Under the pieces are notes generated by a model that was given only the letters and a program-made list of their open reading frames with translations, made no database searches and had not been told where the DNA came from. The position numbers and the translations under genes were made by a program. A stretch of 64,000 bases of DNA from Martinezella hainanensis (lineage in GTDB: Bacteria; Pseudomonadota; Alphaproteobacteria; Rhizobiales; Rhizobiaceae), in the NCBI RefSeq assembly GCF_900094555.1, contig NZ_FMAC01000007.1, positions 310,001 to 374,000 of the forward strand, read 5' to 3'. The first letter of the stretch is position 1, and every line of letters begins with the position of its first letter. Shown one piece after another: positions 27,143-37,100 of this stretch.

Positions 27143-27886
27143 ATAACCCTCGTTGCGTACGGATCTAAATCTGAAGGGAAGAAGGGAGCGGGAAGGCCGT
27201 TTCCCGGCGGCACAGCTCGGCGCGAATTCGCGACCATCCCGTCGCCTCAGGGAACCACCGTCAAGTCTGACGGGATCGACCGCGATTCACGTTTTTCATC
27301 GCTCCCGCTGAATGAACATATTCTCGCGAAGATCCGATCGATCTGCACAAAAGCCGCTACCTGCATGAAACGGATTGGTGAGCATGTCTTGGTTGGTCTC
27401 GGCGATCTCTGCCGTTATTCTCGTATCAGCATCACATGAAATGGACGGATAAATAGTAAGTGTAGAGCTATCACGATCTCTGTTTGAATCGTACTTCTTG
27501 TATATCTGACAACTCGATATCAAGCCGATGATCACTGCTTTAAATCCCGTTTGATCAATGCCGTCAGCAGGATTACTCCAATTTTGTTGCATGGTTTTGC
27601 CAAGAAATCATCAAAGTGTGTCAATCGGTCTCGACACGACTATTCACGAAACCGTGTTGCAATATATGGTTTAGCGTACCACCATCTACTCAATCCTGAT
27701 CGTGTTCATCATCGCAAAAACATCGATACTCATGCGGCACGATCACAGGTTAATGATCATACCATTCATCGATCACTGTGTATTGGCAATGCGATGGAAG
27801 ATCAGTTGTGCATGACTATTACACCACCGCGAACCCGCGCCCAGATTCCACCTGAGAAGGATGTTGTTACCTGTGTTCAGCCGCAC
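27143..27886. other. Long low-GC intergenic region rich in GATC
   Basis: About 740 bases without a convincing gene, upstream of the efflux operon. GC content is clearly below that of the neighbours, especially after 27420. GATC occurs 14 times by eye, against about three expected; six of these are GATCA. A 98-residue minus-strand frame (27296-27592) and a 115-residue plus-strand frame (27551-27898) are open, but neither has a good ribosome site or recognisable features. The right-hand end must hold the efflux promoter or decayed sequence. Confidence 0.5.
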
Positions 27887-28087
27887 TCATTGCAGTGATG
27901 CAGCAGAGGTCGTCTTGCGAATGGTAATTTCGATGCCACCCATGGACTTGCCGTCATCGGTCACATCCGGTACGCGAATGTAAAGGATCTCGGAATAGTT
28001 GCGGAACGTGCCGCCGATTAGCTCATATATCGCAAGTGCTGTATTTTCCGGGAGTTCTTCGACCGATATGTTTTTACGTCGCTGCAT
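27887..28087 (-). CDS. Small hypothetical protein
   Basis: A 66-residue soluble protein from the ATG at 28087, preceded by AAAGAGA; a frame 11 codons longer reaches 28120. It starts MQRRKNISVEELPENT and has a compact mixed alpha/beta look with no signal peptide or membrane segment. I do not recognise a family. It stands alone between the GATC-rich region and the urt operon. Confidence 0.45.
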   Translation of the reverse strand: MQRRKNISVEELPENTALAIYELIGGTFRNYSEILYIRVPDVTDDGKSMGGIEITIRKTTSAASLQ

Positions 28088-28371
28088 GGGATTCTCTTTC
28101 AAAAGTCGGGGCGCCTTCAAGAGATAGAATGACTGCCGACACTTTAGTCGCGATTTGTCGCAAAGATATCCCAGGAATTCTGGAAACTGTCACAAATACG
28201 TGAGGGTCGCTTCCGGGGAAGCAGATACGGAATATTCCACGCGGCCCCTCGGCGAAATCGTGGGGTCAAAGCTACCGACGTATCTGATCGAGACAATTTC
28301 CGGCGTATCCCGAAACTACCGCCACGCTAGCCTGTAACTCCCGAACCCCGGCTGCAAGCACCATTCCCCGC

Positions 28372-29067
28372 TCAAACGGTCAGATGCCGGCGGGCCTCCG
28401 GCGTATCCAGCGTCTCCGCCAACCCTTCATGCACGATCTCACCGCGATCCATGATGTAGACGTAGTCGGCAAGCTCGCGGCAGAAATCGAGATATTGTTC
28501 GACCAGCAGGATCGCCATGCCGGTCGAATCCCTGAGATAGCGGATCGCCCGACCGATATCCTTGATGATCGACGGCTGGATGCCCTCGGTCGGTTCGTCC
28601 AGAACCAGGATCTTCGGCCGCGTCACCATCGCCCGGCCGATCGCCAGCTGCTGTTGCTGGCCGCCTGAGAGATCGCCGCCGCGGCGCGACAGCATGGATT
28701 TCAGCACGGGAAACAGGCTGTAGATATCATCGGGAATGCTGCGGTCGCGGCGGGGAAGCGGTGCATAGCCCGTCTCGAGATTTTCCTTCACCGTCAACAG
28801 CGGAAAGATCTCGCGGCCCTGCGGCACATAGCCGATCCCCTGTTTGGCGCGCGAAAACGGCGCCATGCCGTTCAGCGTTACACCATTGAAGGTCACGGTA
28901 CCCGCCGACAGTGCATGCTGTCCGGTGACGGCGCGCAAGAGCGAGCTCTTGCCGACGCCGTTGCGCCCGAGGACGCAGGTGATCTTGCCCATCTCCGCCT
29001 TGACGGAGATGCCGCGCAGCGCCTGCGCGGCGCCATAATGCAGATTTGCGTTTTCGACTGTCAGCAT
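28372..29067 (-). CDS. urtE: Urea ABC importer ATPase UrtE
   Basis: A 231-residue LivF-like ATPase: Walker A GRNGVGKSS, signature LSGGQQQQLAIGRAM, Walker B ILVLDEPTEGIQPSII and switch His-equivalent region LLVEQYLDF. It is the last gene of urtABCDE, one base after urtD. Order and lengths match the urea system, and the EGIQPSII segment is typical of UrtE rather than LivF. No urease genes lie in this window. Confidence 0.93.
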   Translation of the reverse strand: MLTVENANLHYGAAQALRGISVKAEMGKITCVLGRNGVGKSSLLRAVTGQHALSAGTVTFNGVTLNGMAPFSRAKQGIGYVPQGREIFPLLTVKENLETGYAPLPRRDRSIPDDIYSLFPVLKSMLSRRGGDLSGGQQQQLAIGRAMVTRPKILVLDEPTEGIQPSIIKDIGRAIRYLRDSTGMAILLVEQYLDFCRELADYVYIMDRGEIVHEGLAETLDTPEARRHLTV

Positions 29068-29068
29068 C

Positions 29069-29824
29069 TCACCGCCCCAGATAATTCTCGATCACCTTCG
29101 GATCGCTGCTGACGAAATCGATCGACCCTTCCGCCAGCACCGCCCCTTCAGCCAGGCATGTGACCTTGACGCCGAGATCGCGGATAAAGCCCATGTCATG
29201 TTCGACAACGACGACCGAGCGTGTCTTGGCGATCTCTTTCAGCAGCACCGCCGTTTCGGCCGTCTCCGCATCCGTCATGCCCGCAACCGGTTCGTCGACC
29301 AGTAAGAGCTTCGGCTCCTGGGCGAGCAGCATGCCGATCTCCAGCCATTGCTTCTGGCCATGCGAAAGGTTCGCCGCCAGCTCGTCGCGCCGATGCGATA
29401 GCCGAACGGTCTCCAAAATCTCCTCGATACGATCGCGGTCGGCAGGCGTCAGCCGGTAGAGGAGCGTCGCGAAGACGCCGCGACTGCGGTTGAGCGCCAG
29501 TTCGAGATTGTCCCAGACCGTATGGCTTTCGAAGACCGTCGGCTTCTGGAATTTGCGGCCGATGCCAAGCTGGGCGATATCGGCCTCATCCTTCTTCGTC
29601 AGGTCGATCTGGCCATTGAAGAACACCTCGCCCTCGTCGGGCCGCGTCTTGCCGGTAATGATATCCATCATCGTGGTCTTGCCGGCTCCGTTCGGGCCGA
29701 TTATGGCGCGAAGCTCGCCCGGCTCGATGACGATCGACAGCGAGTTCAAGGCCTTGAAGCCATCGAACGAGACGGAGACATTGTTGAGATAGAGCATGCT
29801 GTTGGGTTTGATGTCCGGGATCAT
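29069..29824 (-). CDS. urtD: Urea ABC importer ATPase UrtD
   Basis: A 251-residue LivG-like ATPase. Walker A is GPNGAGKTT; the segment GRKFQKPTVFESHTV is characteristic of UrtD; the signature is LSHGQKQWLEIGMLL, with His in place of Gly, as usual in UrtD; Walker B is LLLVDEPVAGMT. The ATG at 29824 has GGAG 7 bases upstream, overlapping the urtC stop region. The 13-codon longer frame is rejected. Confidence 0.94.
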   Translation of the reverse strand: MIPDIKPNSMLYLNNVSVSFDGFKALNSLSIVIEPGELRAIIGPNGAGKTTMMDIITGKTRPDEGEVFFNGQIDLTKKDEADIAQLGIGRKFQKPTVFESHTVWDNLELALNRSRGVFATLLYRLTPADRDRIEEILETVRLSHRRDELAANLSHGQKQWLEIGMLLAQEPKLLLVDEPVAGMTDAETAETAVLLKEIAKTRSVVVVEHDMGFIRDLGVKVTCLAEGAVLAEGSIDFVSSDPKVIENYLGR

Positions 29825-29828
29825 GATC

Positions 29829-30989
29829 CTACTCCGCAGCCTGCACGGATTGCTGGCCGTCATCCTTCGCAGCCTTCGGTGGTGGGCTTGCAGGCCGGCG
29901 TTTCTTGCCGAGATATTGCGCGATGGTGCCGACGATGCCCTTTGGCAGGAACAGCGTCACCGCCACGAACAGACCGCCAAGGGCAAACAGCCAGAAATCG
30001 GGAAACAGGCCGGTGAAGATGGTCTTGCCGCCATTGACGAGGATAGCGCCGATGATCGGGCCGATCAGGGTCGCTCTCCCGCCGACGGCCGTCCAGATGA
30101 CGACTTCGATCGAATTGGCCGGCGCGAACTCACCGGGATTGATGATACCGATCTGCGGCACATAGAGGGCGCCGGCAATGCCAGCCATCATCGCCGAGAC
30201 GACGAAGACGAAGAGCTTCATATGCTCGACGCGATAGCCGAGAAAACGCGTGCGGCTTTCGGCATCGCGCACGCCGACCAGCACCTTGCCGTACTTCGAG
30301 CGTACGATGGCCGAGGACAGCATCAGGGCGAGCGCAAGGAACACCGCCGTCACGGCAAAAAGCACGGCGCGGGTGCCATCGGCCTGAATGTTGAAGCCGA
30401 GAATATCCTTGAAATCGGTCAGGCCATTATTGCCGCCGAAACCCATGTCATTGCGGAAGAAGGCAAGCAGCAGAGCATATGTCATCGCCTGCGTGATGAT
30501 CGACAGATAGACGCCGTTGACGCGCGAGCGGAAGGCAAACCAGCCGAAGACGAAGGCAAGCAGACCAGGCGCGACGAGCACCATGAGCATGGCAAACCAA
30601 AAATGATCGAATCCGTACCAGAACCATGGCAGATCCTTCCAGTTCAGGAAGACCATGAAGTCGGGCAGGATGGGATTGCCGTAGGTGCCGCGCGAGCCGA
30701 TCTGCCGCATCAGATACATGCCCATCGCATAGCCGCCGAGCGCGAAGAAGGCGCCGTGGCCGAGAGAGAGAATTCCGCAATAGCCCCAGACGAGATCGAG
30801 CGCCAGAGCCAGAAGCGCATAGGTCAGGTACTTGCCGAACAGCGACATGAGATAGGTGGGCACATGCAACGCGCTCGTTTCCGGCAGAGCCAGGTTCGAC
30901 AGCGGCACTAGCGCCGCGACAGCAAGCAGGATCGCGATAGCGATGCTGATGCGGCGGTCGAGCGAGCGAAGGATAAAGGCCGTGATCAT
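29829..30989 (-). CDS. urtC: Urea ABC importer permease UrtC
   Basis: A 386-residue LivM-like permease with eight or more membrane helices and the family motif WGYCGILSLGHGAFFALGGY. The start at 30989 overlaps the urtB stop by four bases (ATGA). The open frame continues to 31493, but that extension lies antisense-like over urtB in a different frame and is not part of the protein. The C-terminus is charged and cytoplasmic. Confidence 0.94.
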   Translation of the reverse strand: MITAFILRSLDRRISIAIAILLAVAALVPLSNLALPETSALHVPTYLMSLFGKYLTYALLALALDLVWGYCGILSLGHGAFFALGGYAMGMYLMRQIGSRGTYGNPILPDFMVFLNWKDLPWFWYGFDHFWFAMLMVLVAPGLLAFVFGWFAFRSRVNGVYLSIITQAMTYALLLAFFRNDMGFGGNNGLTDFKDILGFNIQADGTRAVLFAVTAVFLALALMLSSAIVRSKYGKVLVGVRDAESRTRFLGYRVEHMKLFVFVVSAMMAGIAGALYVPQIGIINPGEFAPANSIEVVIWTAVGGRATLIGPIIGAILVNGGKTIFTGLFPDFWLFALGGLFVAVTLFLPKGIVGTIAQYLGKKRRPASPPPKAAKDDGQQSVQAAE

Positions 30990-32611
30990 GCTTCCACCGC
31001 CCTTCCTTTGAGCGCGAAGAGGCCGCGCGGACGTTTCTGGATGAAGAGGATGATGAGGACGAGGACAAGGATCTTGCCGAGCACCGCCCCCGCATAGGGC
31101 TCGAGGAACTTGTTCAGAATGCCGAGCGAGAAGGCACCGACGAGCGTCCCCCAGAGATTGCCGACGCCGCCGAACACCACGACCATGAAACTGTCGATGA
31201 TGTAGCCTTGGCCGAGATTCGGCGAGACGTTGTCGATCTGCGAGAGCGCGACGCCTGCCATGCCGGCGATGCCGGAACCAAGCGCAAAAGTGAAGGCGTC
31301 GACCCAGGACGTTCGGATCCCCATCGAAGATGCCATGCGTCGGTTCTGCGTCACCGCGCGCATCTGCAGGCCGAAGGCCGAGCGCTTCAAAAGAAGCAGG
31401 AGCGCAACAAACACACCGAGCGCAAAGACGATGATCCAGAGCCGGTTCCAGGTGATGGAGAGATAGCCGAGATCGAAGGAACCCGACATCCATGAGGGAT
31501 TGCCGACCTCCTGATTGGTCGGCCCGAAGATCGAGCGCACCGCCTGCTGCAGGATCAGCGAAATGCCCCAGGTGGCAAGCAGCGTCTCCAGCGGCCGGCC
31601 GTAGAGAAAACGGATGACGCCGCGCTCGATGACGAGGCCGACGGCGCCGGTGACGATGAAGGCGACCGGAAGGGCGATGGCCAGTGACCAGTCAAAGAGC
31701 TCGGGGTAGGACGTGCGAATGACGCTCTGTACCATGAAGGTGGAATAGGCGCCGAGCATCACCATCTCGCCATGCGCCATATTGATGATGCCCATGACGC
31801 CGAAGGTGATGGCAAGGCCGATGGCGGCCAGGAGCAGCACCGAGCCGAGCGACAGGCCGTACCAGACATTCTGAACCGCATCCCAGACCTTCAGCTGTTC
31901 CTGAATGCCGGCAATGGCGGCTGCGACGTCCGGCTTGAGACTATCGTCTACGGAAACCGAAGACAGAATGCCGATCGCATCCCGCCCGCCTTCATTCTTG
32001 ATCGTCTCGATTGCAGCCTTCTTGTCTTCCACAGGGCGATCCGAGCCAAGGATCGCAACGGCCCTTGCTCTTTCAAGCACGCCGCGAATTTCTCCGTCCT
32101 TCTCGCTCCGCAGCGCGGTCTCGACGGCTTCCAGCGAATCCGCGCTCGGCGCCTTCAGAATGGATTGCGCGGCCTCCAGCCGCGTCGCGCGATCCGGGCT
32201 CATCAGCGTCAGACTGCCGAGAGCCGCGCGAACGGCACGGCGCAGATTGTTGTTGATCTTGATCTTGCCGAGATTGTCCTTGGCTTCCTGGCCGGCCGCC
32301 TGTCCGGTCAAGGGATCCACCAGATCCATCATGTCGCCGGAGGATTTGGCGATGAACACCTGATTGTCCGATTTTCTTATATAAAGATCACCGTCGGAAA
32401 AGGCCTGCAATGCCGGCACCACCTTCGGATCGCCTGTCTTCGCAAGACTTTGGACGATATCGCCGGCCTTCTGGAAATTCGCCTGGCCGAGGGAGTTGAT
32501 GAGGCCGTGAGCATCCTCCTGGGCGCGCAGGGTCGTCGCGGTCAACGCCAGCACCAGACAGAAGCCGGCGACCAGCGCCAAGGCCATGCGGTAAACGAAT
32601 TTGTCGAACAT
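30986..32611 (-). CDS. urtB: Urea ABC importer permease UrtB
   Basis: A 541-residue LivH-like permease. As in other UrtB proteins it has a signal-like N-terminus followed by about 220 extra residues of helical, HEAT-like periplasmic sequence before the membrane domain, which begins near VWYGLSLGSVLLLAAIGLAI. The motif GVMGIINMAHGEMVMLGAY is diagnostic. AGGGG lies 9 bases before ATG. A strong hairpin separates it from urtA. Confidence 0.94.
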   Translation of the reverse strand: MFDKFVYRMALALVAGFCLVLALTATTLRAQEDAHGLINSLGQANFQKAGDIVQSLAKTGDPKVVPALQAFSDGDLYIRKSDNQVFIAKSSGDMMDLVDPLTGQAAGQEAKDNLGKIKINNNLRRAVRAALGSLTLMSPDRATRLEAAQSILKAPSADSLEAVETALRSEKDGEIRGVLERARAVAILGSDRPVEDKKAAIETIKNEGGRDAIGILSSVSVDDSLKPDVAAAIAGIQEQLKVWDAVQNVWYGLSLGSVLLLAAIGLAITFGVMGIINMAHGEMVMLGAYSTFMVQSVIRTSYPELFDWSLAIALPVAFIVTGAVGLVIERGVIRFLYGRPLETLLATWGISLILQQAVRSIFGPTNQEVGNPSWMSGSFDLGYLSITWNRLWIIVFALGVFVALLLLLKRSAFGLQMRAVTQNRRMASSMGIRTSWVDAFTFALGSGIAGMAGVALSQIDNVSPNLGQGYIIDSFMVVVFGGVGNLWGTLVGAFSLGILNKFLEPYAGAVLGKILVLVLIILFIQKRPRGLFALKGRAVEA

Positions 32612-32631
32612 TGCACTAGTCCCCTCAAGCT

Positions 32632-32659
32632 GCCGCGGGCAGAAAAGCCTGCCCGCGGC
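32632..32659 (-). other. Intercistronic hairpin between urtA and urtB
   Basis: A perfect 11-base-pair GC-rich stem (32632-32642 with 32649-32659) and a 6-base loop, just after the urtA stop in the direction of transcription. No uridine run is present, so it most likely sets higher urtA expression relative to the permeases. Confidence 0.65.
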
Positions 32660-32678
32660 GGTCTTGCGTCGGCTGATA

Positions 32679-33968
32679 TCAGGAGCCCTTGCCGCCGCAC
32701 TTGCCGGTGGAAACGTTGAAGTTGCCGCAGTTCATCGGCATGCGCCAATCCGAGATCAGATCCTTGCTGTCAGGCAGATAGTCGGACCATTCCTTGCCGA
32801 CCACGGCAGGGGTCTGCGAAACCACATCGAACTGGCCGTTTTCCTGCACTTCACCGATCAGCACGGGCTTGGTGATGTAGTGGTTCGGCATCATGGTGGC
32901 GGTACCGCCGGTGAGATTCGGAACGCTGACACCCACGAGTGCGTCGATGACCTTGTCCGGATCGGTGGTGCCGGCCTTCTCGACGGCCTTCACCCACATG
33001 TTGAAGCCGATATAGGCGGCTTCCATCGGGTCGTTGGTGACGCGCTTGTCGTTCTTGGTGTAGGCGTGCCATTCCTTGATGAAGGCGGCGTTGGCGGGCG
33101 TATCGACCGACTGGAAGTAGTTCCAGGCTGCGAGATGTCCGACCAGAGGCTTGGTGTCGACGCCGGCAAGCTCTTCTTCACCGACCGAGAAGGCGACGAC
33201 CGGAATATCCTCGGCCTTGACGCCCTGGTTGCCCAGTTCCTTGTAGAAGGGAACGTTGGCATCGCCGTTGATGGTGGAGACGACGGCGGTCTTCTTGCCG
33301 GCTGCACCGAAGGCCTTGATCTTGGAGACTTCCGTCTGCCAGTCGGAGAAGCCAAACGGCGTGTAGTTGATGATGATGTCTTCGTCCTTGACGCCCTTGG
33401 ACTTCAAATAGGCTTCGAGGATCTTGTTGGTCGTGCGCGGATAGACATAGTCGGTGCCTTCGAGCACCCAGCGCTGCACGCCTTCGTTCTTCATCAGGTA
33501 GTCGACGGCCGGGATCGCCTGCTGGTTCGGAGCAGCGCCCGTGTAGAAGACGTTGCGCTCGGACTCCTCACCCTCGAACTGAACAGGATAGAACAGGATA
33601 GAATTCAGTTCCTTGAAGACAGGCAGAACCGACTTGCGCGATACCGAGGTCCAGCAACCGAAGACAGCCGAGACCTTGTCCTTCTGGATCAGCTCGCGGG
33701 CCTTTTCTGCAAAGAGCGGCCAGTCGGAAGCCGGGTCGACGACGACGGGCTCGAGCTTCTTGCCGAGAACGCCGCCCTTCTTGTTCTGCTCGTCGATGAG
33801 CATCAGCATGGCATCCTTCAGCGTCGTTTCCGAGATCGCCATAGTGCCGGAAAGCGAATGCAGGACACCGACCTTGATGGTGTCATCGGCTGCGAAAGCG
33901 CCGTGGAATGCTGTCGTGGACATGATGGCGCCAAGCAACGCGCCGGAGACGAGAGTCTTGAATTTCAT
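32679..33968 (-). CDS. urtA: Urea ABC importer binding protein UrtA
   Basis: A 429-residue periplasmic receptor. The signal peptide ends near AFA-A (residue 26). The mature start DDTIKVGVLHSLSGTMAISE and the segment WPLFAEKARELIQKDKVSA are typical of UrtA. ATG at 33968 has AGGGG 8 bases upstream; the frame ten codons longer is rejected. It is the first gene of the leftward urt operon and is divergent from the transporter-fused kinase, with 230 bases between them. Confidence 0.94.
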   Translation of the reverse strand: MKFKTLVSGALLGAIMSTTAFHGAFAADDTIKVGVLHSLSGTMAISETTLKDAMLMLIDEQNKKGGVLGKKLEPVVVDPASDWPLFAEKARELIQKDKVSAVFGCWTSVSRKSVLPVFKELNSILFYPVQFEGEESERNVFYTGAAPNQQAIPAVDYLMKNEGVQRWVLEGTDYVYPRTTNKILEAYLKSKGVKDEDIIINYTPFGFSDWQTEVSKIKAFGAAGKKTAVVSTINGDANVPFYKELGNQGVKAEDIPVVAFSVGEEELAGVDTKPLVGHLAAWNYFQSVDTPANAAFIKEWHAYTKNDKRVTNDPMEAAYIGFNMWVKAVEKAGTTDPDKVIDALVGVSVPNLTGGTATMMPNHYITKPVLIGEVQENGQFDVVSQTPAVVGKEWSDYLPDSKDLISDWRMPMNCGNFNVSTGKCGGKGS

Positions 33969-34063
33969 CCGTGGTTCCCCTCTTTTTGTCTGCCGCAACG
34001 GCCGGTAAACAAGGATTGGCCGTTGCCTTCAGCGACTATCCGGCCGCCTCTTGGGAAACCACA

Positions 34064-34079
34064 TACGTAAAATGACGTA
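34064..34079. promoter_or_regulatory. Dyad in the urtA / sensor-kinase divergent promoter region
   Basis: TACGT (34064-34068) and ACGTA (34075-34079) form an inverted repeat with a 6-base spacer, about 95 bases from urtA and 120 from the kinase. Spacing suits a dimeric helix-turn-helix protein such as a LuxR/NarL-type response regulator. No sigma-54 (GG-N10-GC with flanking consensus) site was convincing. Confidence 0.4.
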
Positions 34080-34198
34080 GGCGCCGGGGCGAAATGTGCA
34101 GCTTTGGGCACTCTCATGCCCTTAAGCACCATATCGATCCATGTTACGACATCCCTGGACTGCCAGACTGATTATGGCAGGACGGACGAAGGGCAAGC

Positions 34199-37100
34199 AT
34201 GGCTGCGCGGCAACGCATCATTCCGGTAAGGCGCGAGTATAATCGCTGGGTCGCGAACCAGACGCTGGAAGACTACGCCCTGCGTTTCACGGCCAAGAGC
34301 GCCCGGCAATTTTCCTCGCAGCGCATTTCGCAAACAGCGATCGGCGCCATTTCCTTCCTGGCGCTGGAAGCAATCGGCGGCGCGATCACGCTTTCCTACG
34401 GCACGACGAACGCCTTCTACGCCATCATCGTAGCGAGCATCGTCATGCTTTCGGTCGGCTTGCCGATCAGCCGCTATGCCATTCGTCACGGCGTCGATAT
34501 CGATCTCCTGACGCGCGGCGCAAGCTTCGGCTATATCGGCTCGACCATCACCTCGCTGATCTATGCGAGCTTCACCTTCATGCTGTTTGCGATCGAAGCG
34601 TCGATCATGTCCGGAGCACTGGAGCTGACGCTCGGCATACCCGTTTGGATCGGCTACATTATCAGCGCCGTGATGGTGATCCCGCTCGTCACGCACGGTG
34701 TGCGTCTCATCAGCCGGTTCCAGCTGCTGACGCAGCCCTTCTGGATCGTGCTCAACATCCTGCCCTTCGTCTTCATCGCCTTTGCCGATTGGGGAAAGTT
34801 CGATCTTTGGCGTGCCTTTGCCGGCATTCACCATACTGCCAGCGTGCCGGGCAGTGCCGCCCCTTTCGATCTGGTGGAATTCGGTGCCGCCTCCGCCGTC
34901 ATCCTGGCGCTGATGTCGCAGATCGGCGAGCAGGCCGATTTCCTGCGCTTCCTGCCGCCGGATGGCCATCGCAAATGGCGCCACCGCCTGGCCGTCTTCC
35001 TGGCCGGCCCCGGATGGGTCATCATCGGCGCACCAAAGCTGCTCGCCGGCTCCTTCCTCGTCGTCTTGACGCTGACCTCGGGCGTGCCGGCCGATCGCGC
35101 CGCCGATCCCGCGCAGATGTACCTGACCGCCTTCGGCTACATGATCCCCTGGCACAATGCGGCACTGCTCTTGATGGCCGCCTTCGTGATGATCTCGCAG
35201 CTGAAGATCAACGTCATGAACGCCTATGCCGGCTCGCTTGCCTGGTCGAACTTCTTTTCGCGGCTGACGCATAGCCATCCCGGCCGCGTGATCTGGCTGG
35301 TCTTCAATGTCGCCATTGCGCTGCTTTTGATGGAGCTCGGCATCTACCGGCTGCTTGAAGAAACGCTCGGCATCTTCTCGATCATCGCCATGGCGTGGCT
35401 TTGCACCATTTCCGCCGATCTCTTTATCAACAAGCCGCTGGGACTGGCTCCATCAGGCATCGAATTCAAGCGCGCGCATCTCTACGACATCAATCCCGTC
35501 GGCCTCGGCGCCATGGCGCTTTCGGCGACCATCGCCCTTGCCGCCCATTTCGGCGCCTTCGGATCGATCGCGGCATCGCTTGCGCCCTATATCACCCTGA
35601 TCGTCGCATTCATCGCCTCGCCTGCCATCGCCTGGGCCACGAAGGGCAAATACTATCTCGCCCGCAAGCCGCGGCAGAGCTGGAAGAACCTCAGCACCAT
35701 AACCTGCTCGGTCTGCGAGCATCCGTTCGAGCCGGAGGACATGGCCTGGTGCCCGGCCTATGCCGCACCGATCTGCTCGCTGTGCTGTTCGCTCGACAGC
35801 CGCTGCCACGACATGTGCAAGCCGAAGGCACGGCTCAACACGCAGGTCGCCACCGTCGCAAAGACCCTGCTGCCCGAAAGCATCGTCGCCAAGCTCGCAA
35901 CACGCCTCGGGCGCTATGGCATTGCCGTCGCCATGGCACTGATCGCCATCGGCGCCATCCTCGCAATGATCGCGCATCAGGTTGGCGCCGCTTCTCCCGA
36001 GACGGCATCCGTCGTCAATCGCACGATCCTCATCGTCTTCTTCGTCTTTGCCGTCATCGCGGGCGTGGCCTGTTGGTTCTATGTGCTTGCCCATGACAGC
36101 CGGGTGGTCGCCGAGGAAGAATCGTCGCGCCAGAACACGCTGCTCTTGAAGGAAATCGCCGCGCACAAGAAGACGGACGCCGCCCTGCAGGGAGCCAAGG
36201 AGGCGGCCGAGGCGGCAAACCGCGCCAAGAGCCGCTATGTCGTGGGCCTCAGCCACGAATTGCGCACGCCGCTCAATGCCGTGCTTGGCTATGCGCAAAT
36301 CCTGGAGCGCGACGAGACCATTCCGGCGCCCAGGCAATCCTCCCTGAAGGTCATCCGCCGCAGCGCCGAGCATTTGTCGGGTCTGATCGACGGGCTGCTC
36401 GATATTTCGAAGATCGAGGCCGGCCGCCTGCAGGTCTATTCCAATGAGATCAACATCCAGGATTTTCTCGACCAGATCGTCGACATGTTTCACCCGCAGG
36501 CACAGGCAAAAGGGTTGAGTTTCATCCATGAGCGCTCGTCCGCCCTGCCCGATTATGTCCGTACCGACGAGAAGCGGCTGCGCCAGATCCTCGTCAACCT
36601 GCTCTCCAACGCCATCAAGTTCACCGATGCCGGCAGCGTTCGCTTCGAAGTGGGTTACCGCAATCAGGTCGCCACATTCACGGTTTCGGACACCGGCCGC
36701 GGCATCGCGGCCAAGGATATCACGCGCATCTACGAGCCCTTCCAACGTGGCGAGGCCGACAGCGTCAGGCCGATGCCCGGCCTCGGCCTCGGCCTCACCA
36801 TCACGCAATTGCTGACCAATACGCTCGGCGGCGAGATTTCAGTTACGAGCGAGAAGGATGTAGGCTCGACCTTCAAGGTGCGCCTGATGTTATCTGCCGT
36901 GATCCGGCCGATGAAACCACCTGCACAGGAACAGCGTATCGTCGGCTACGAGGGGCCGCGGCGTACCATCGTCGTCGTCGACGACAATGAGGATCATCGC
37001 GAGCTGATGCGCGAGATCCTGTCGCCGCTCGATTTCATCGTGCTGACCGCCGCCGGCGGCCCCGACTGCCTGACGCTGATCGAAGGCATAAAACCGGATC

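Noticed and set aside
27296..27592. 98-residue minus-strand frame as a small lipoprotein (ISSC near residue 28)
   Set aside because: No ribosome site, acidic residues before the hydrophobic part, and unusual codon use.
30990..31493. 168-residue N-terminal extension of the urtC frame
   Set aside because: It overlaps urtB in another frame; the ATGA overlap start at 30989 gives the usual UrtC length and N-terminus.
32601..34070. 489-residue plus-strand frame opposite urtA
   Set aside because: Shadow of urtA; no start site or motif.
33969..34198. Sigma-54/NtrC promoter for urtA
   Set aside because: Searched by eye for GG-N10-GC with consensus flanks on both strands; no convincing match.
35453..36808. 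451-residue minus-strand frame inside the sensor kinase
   Set aside because: Antisense shadow; the plus strand holds the kinase motifs.
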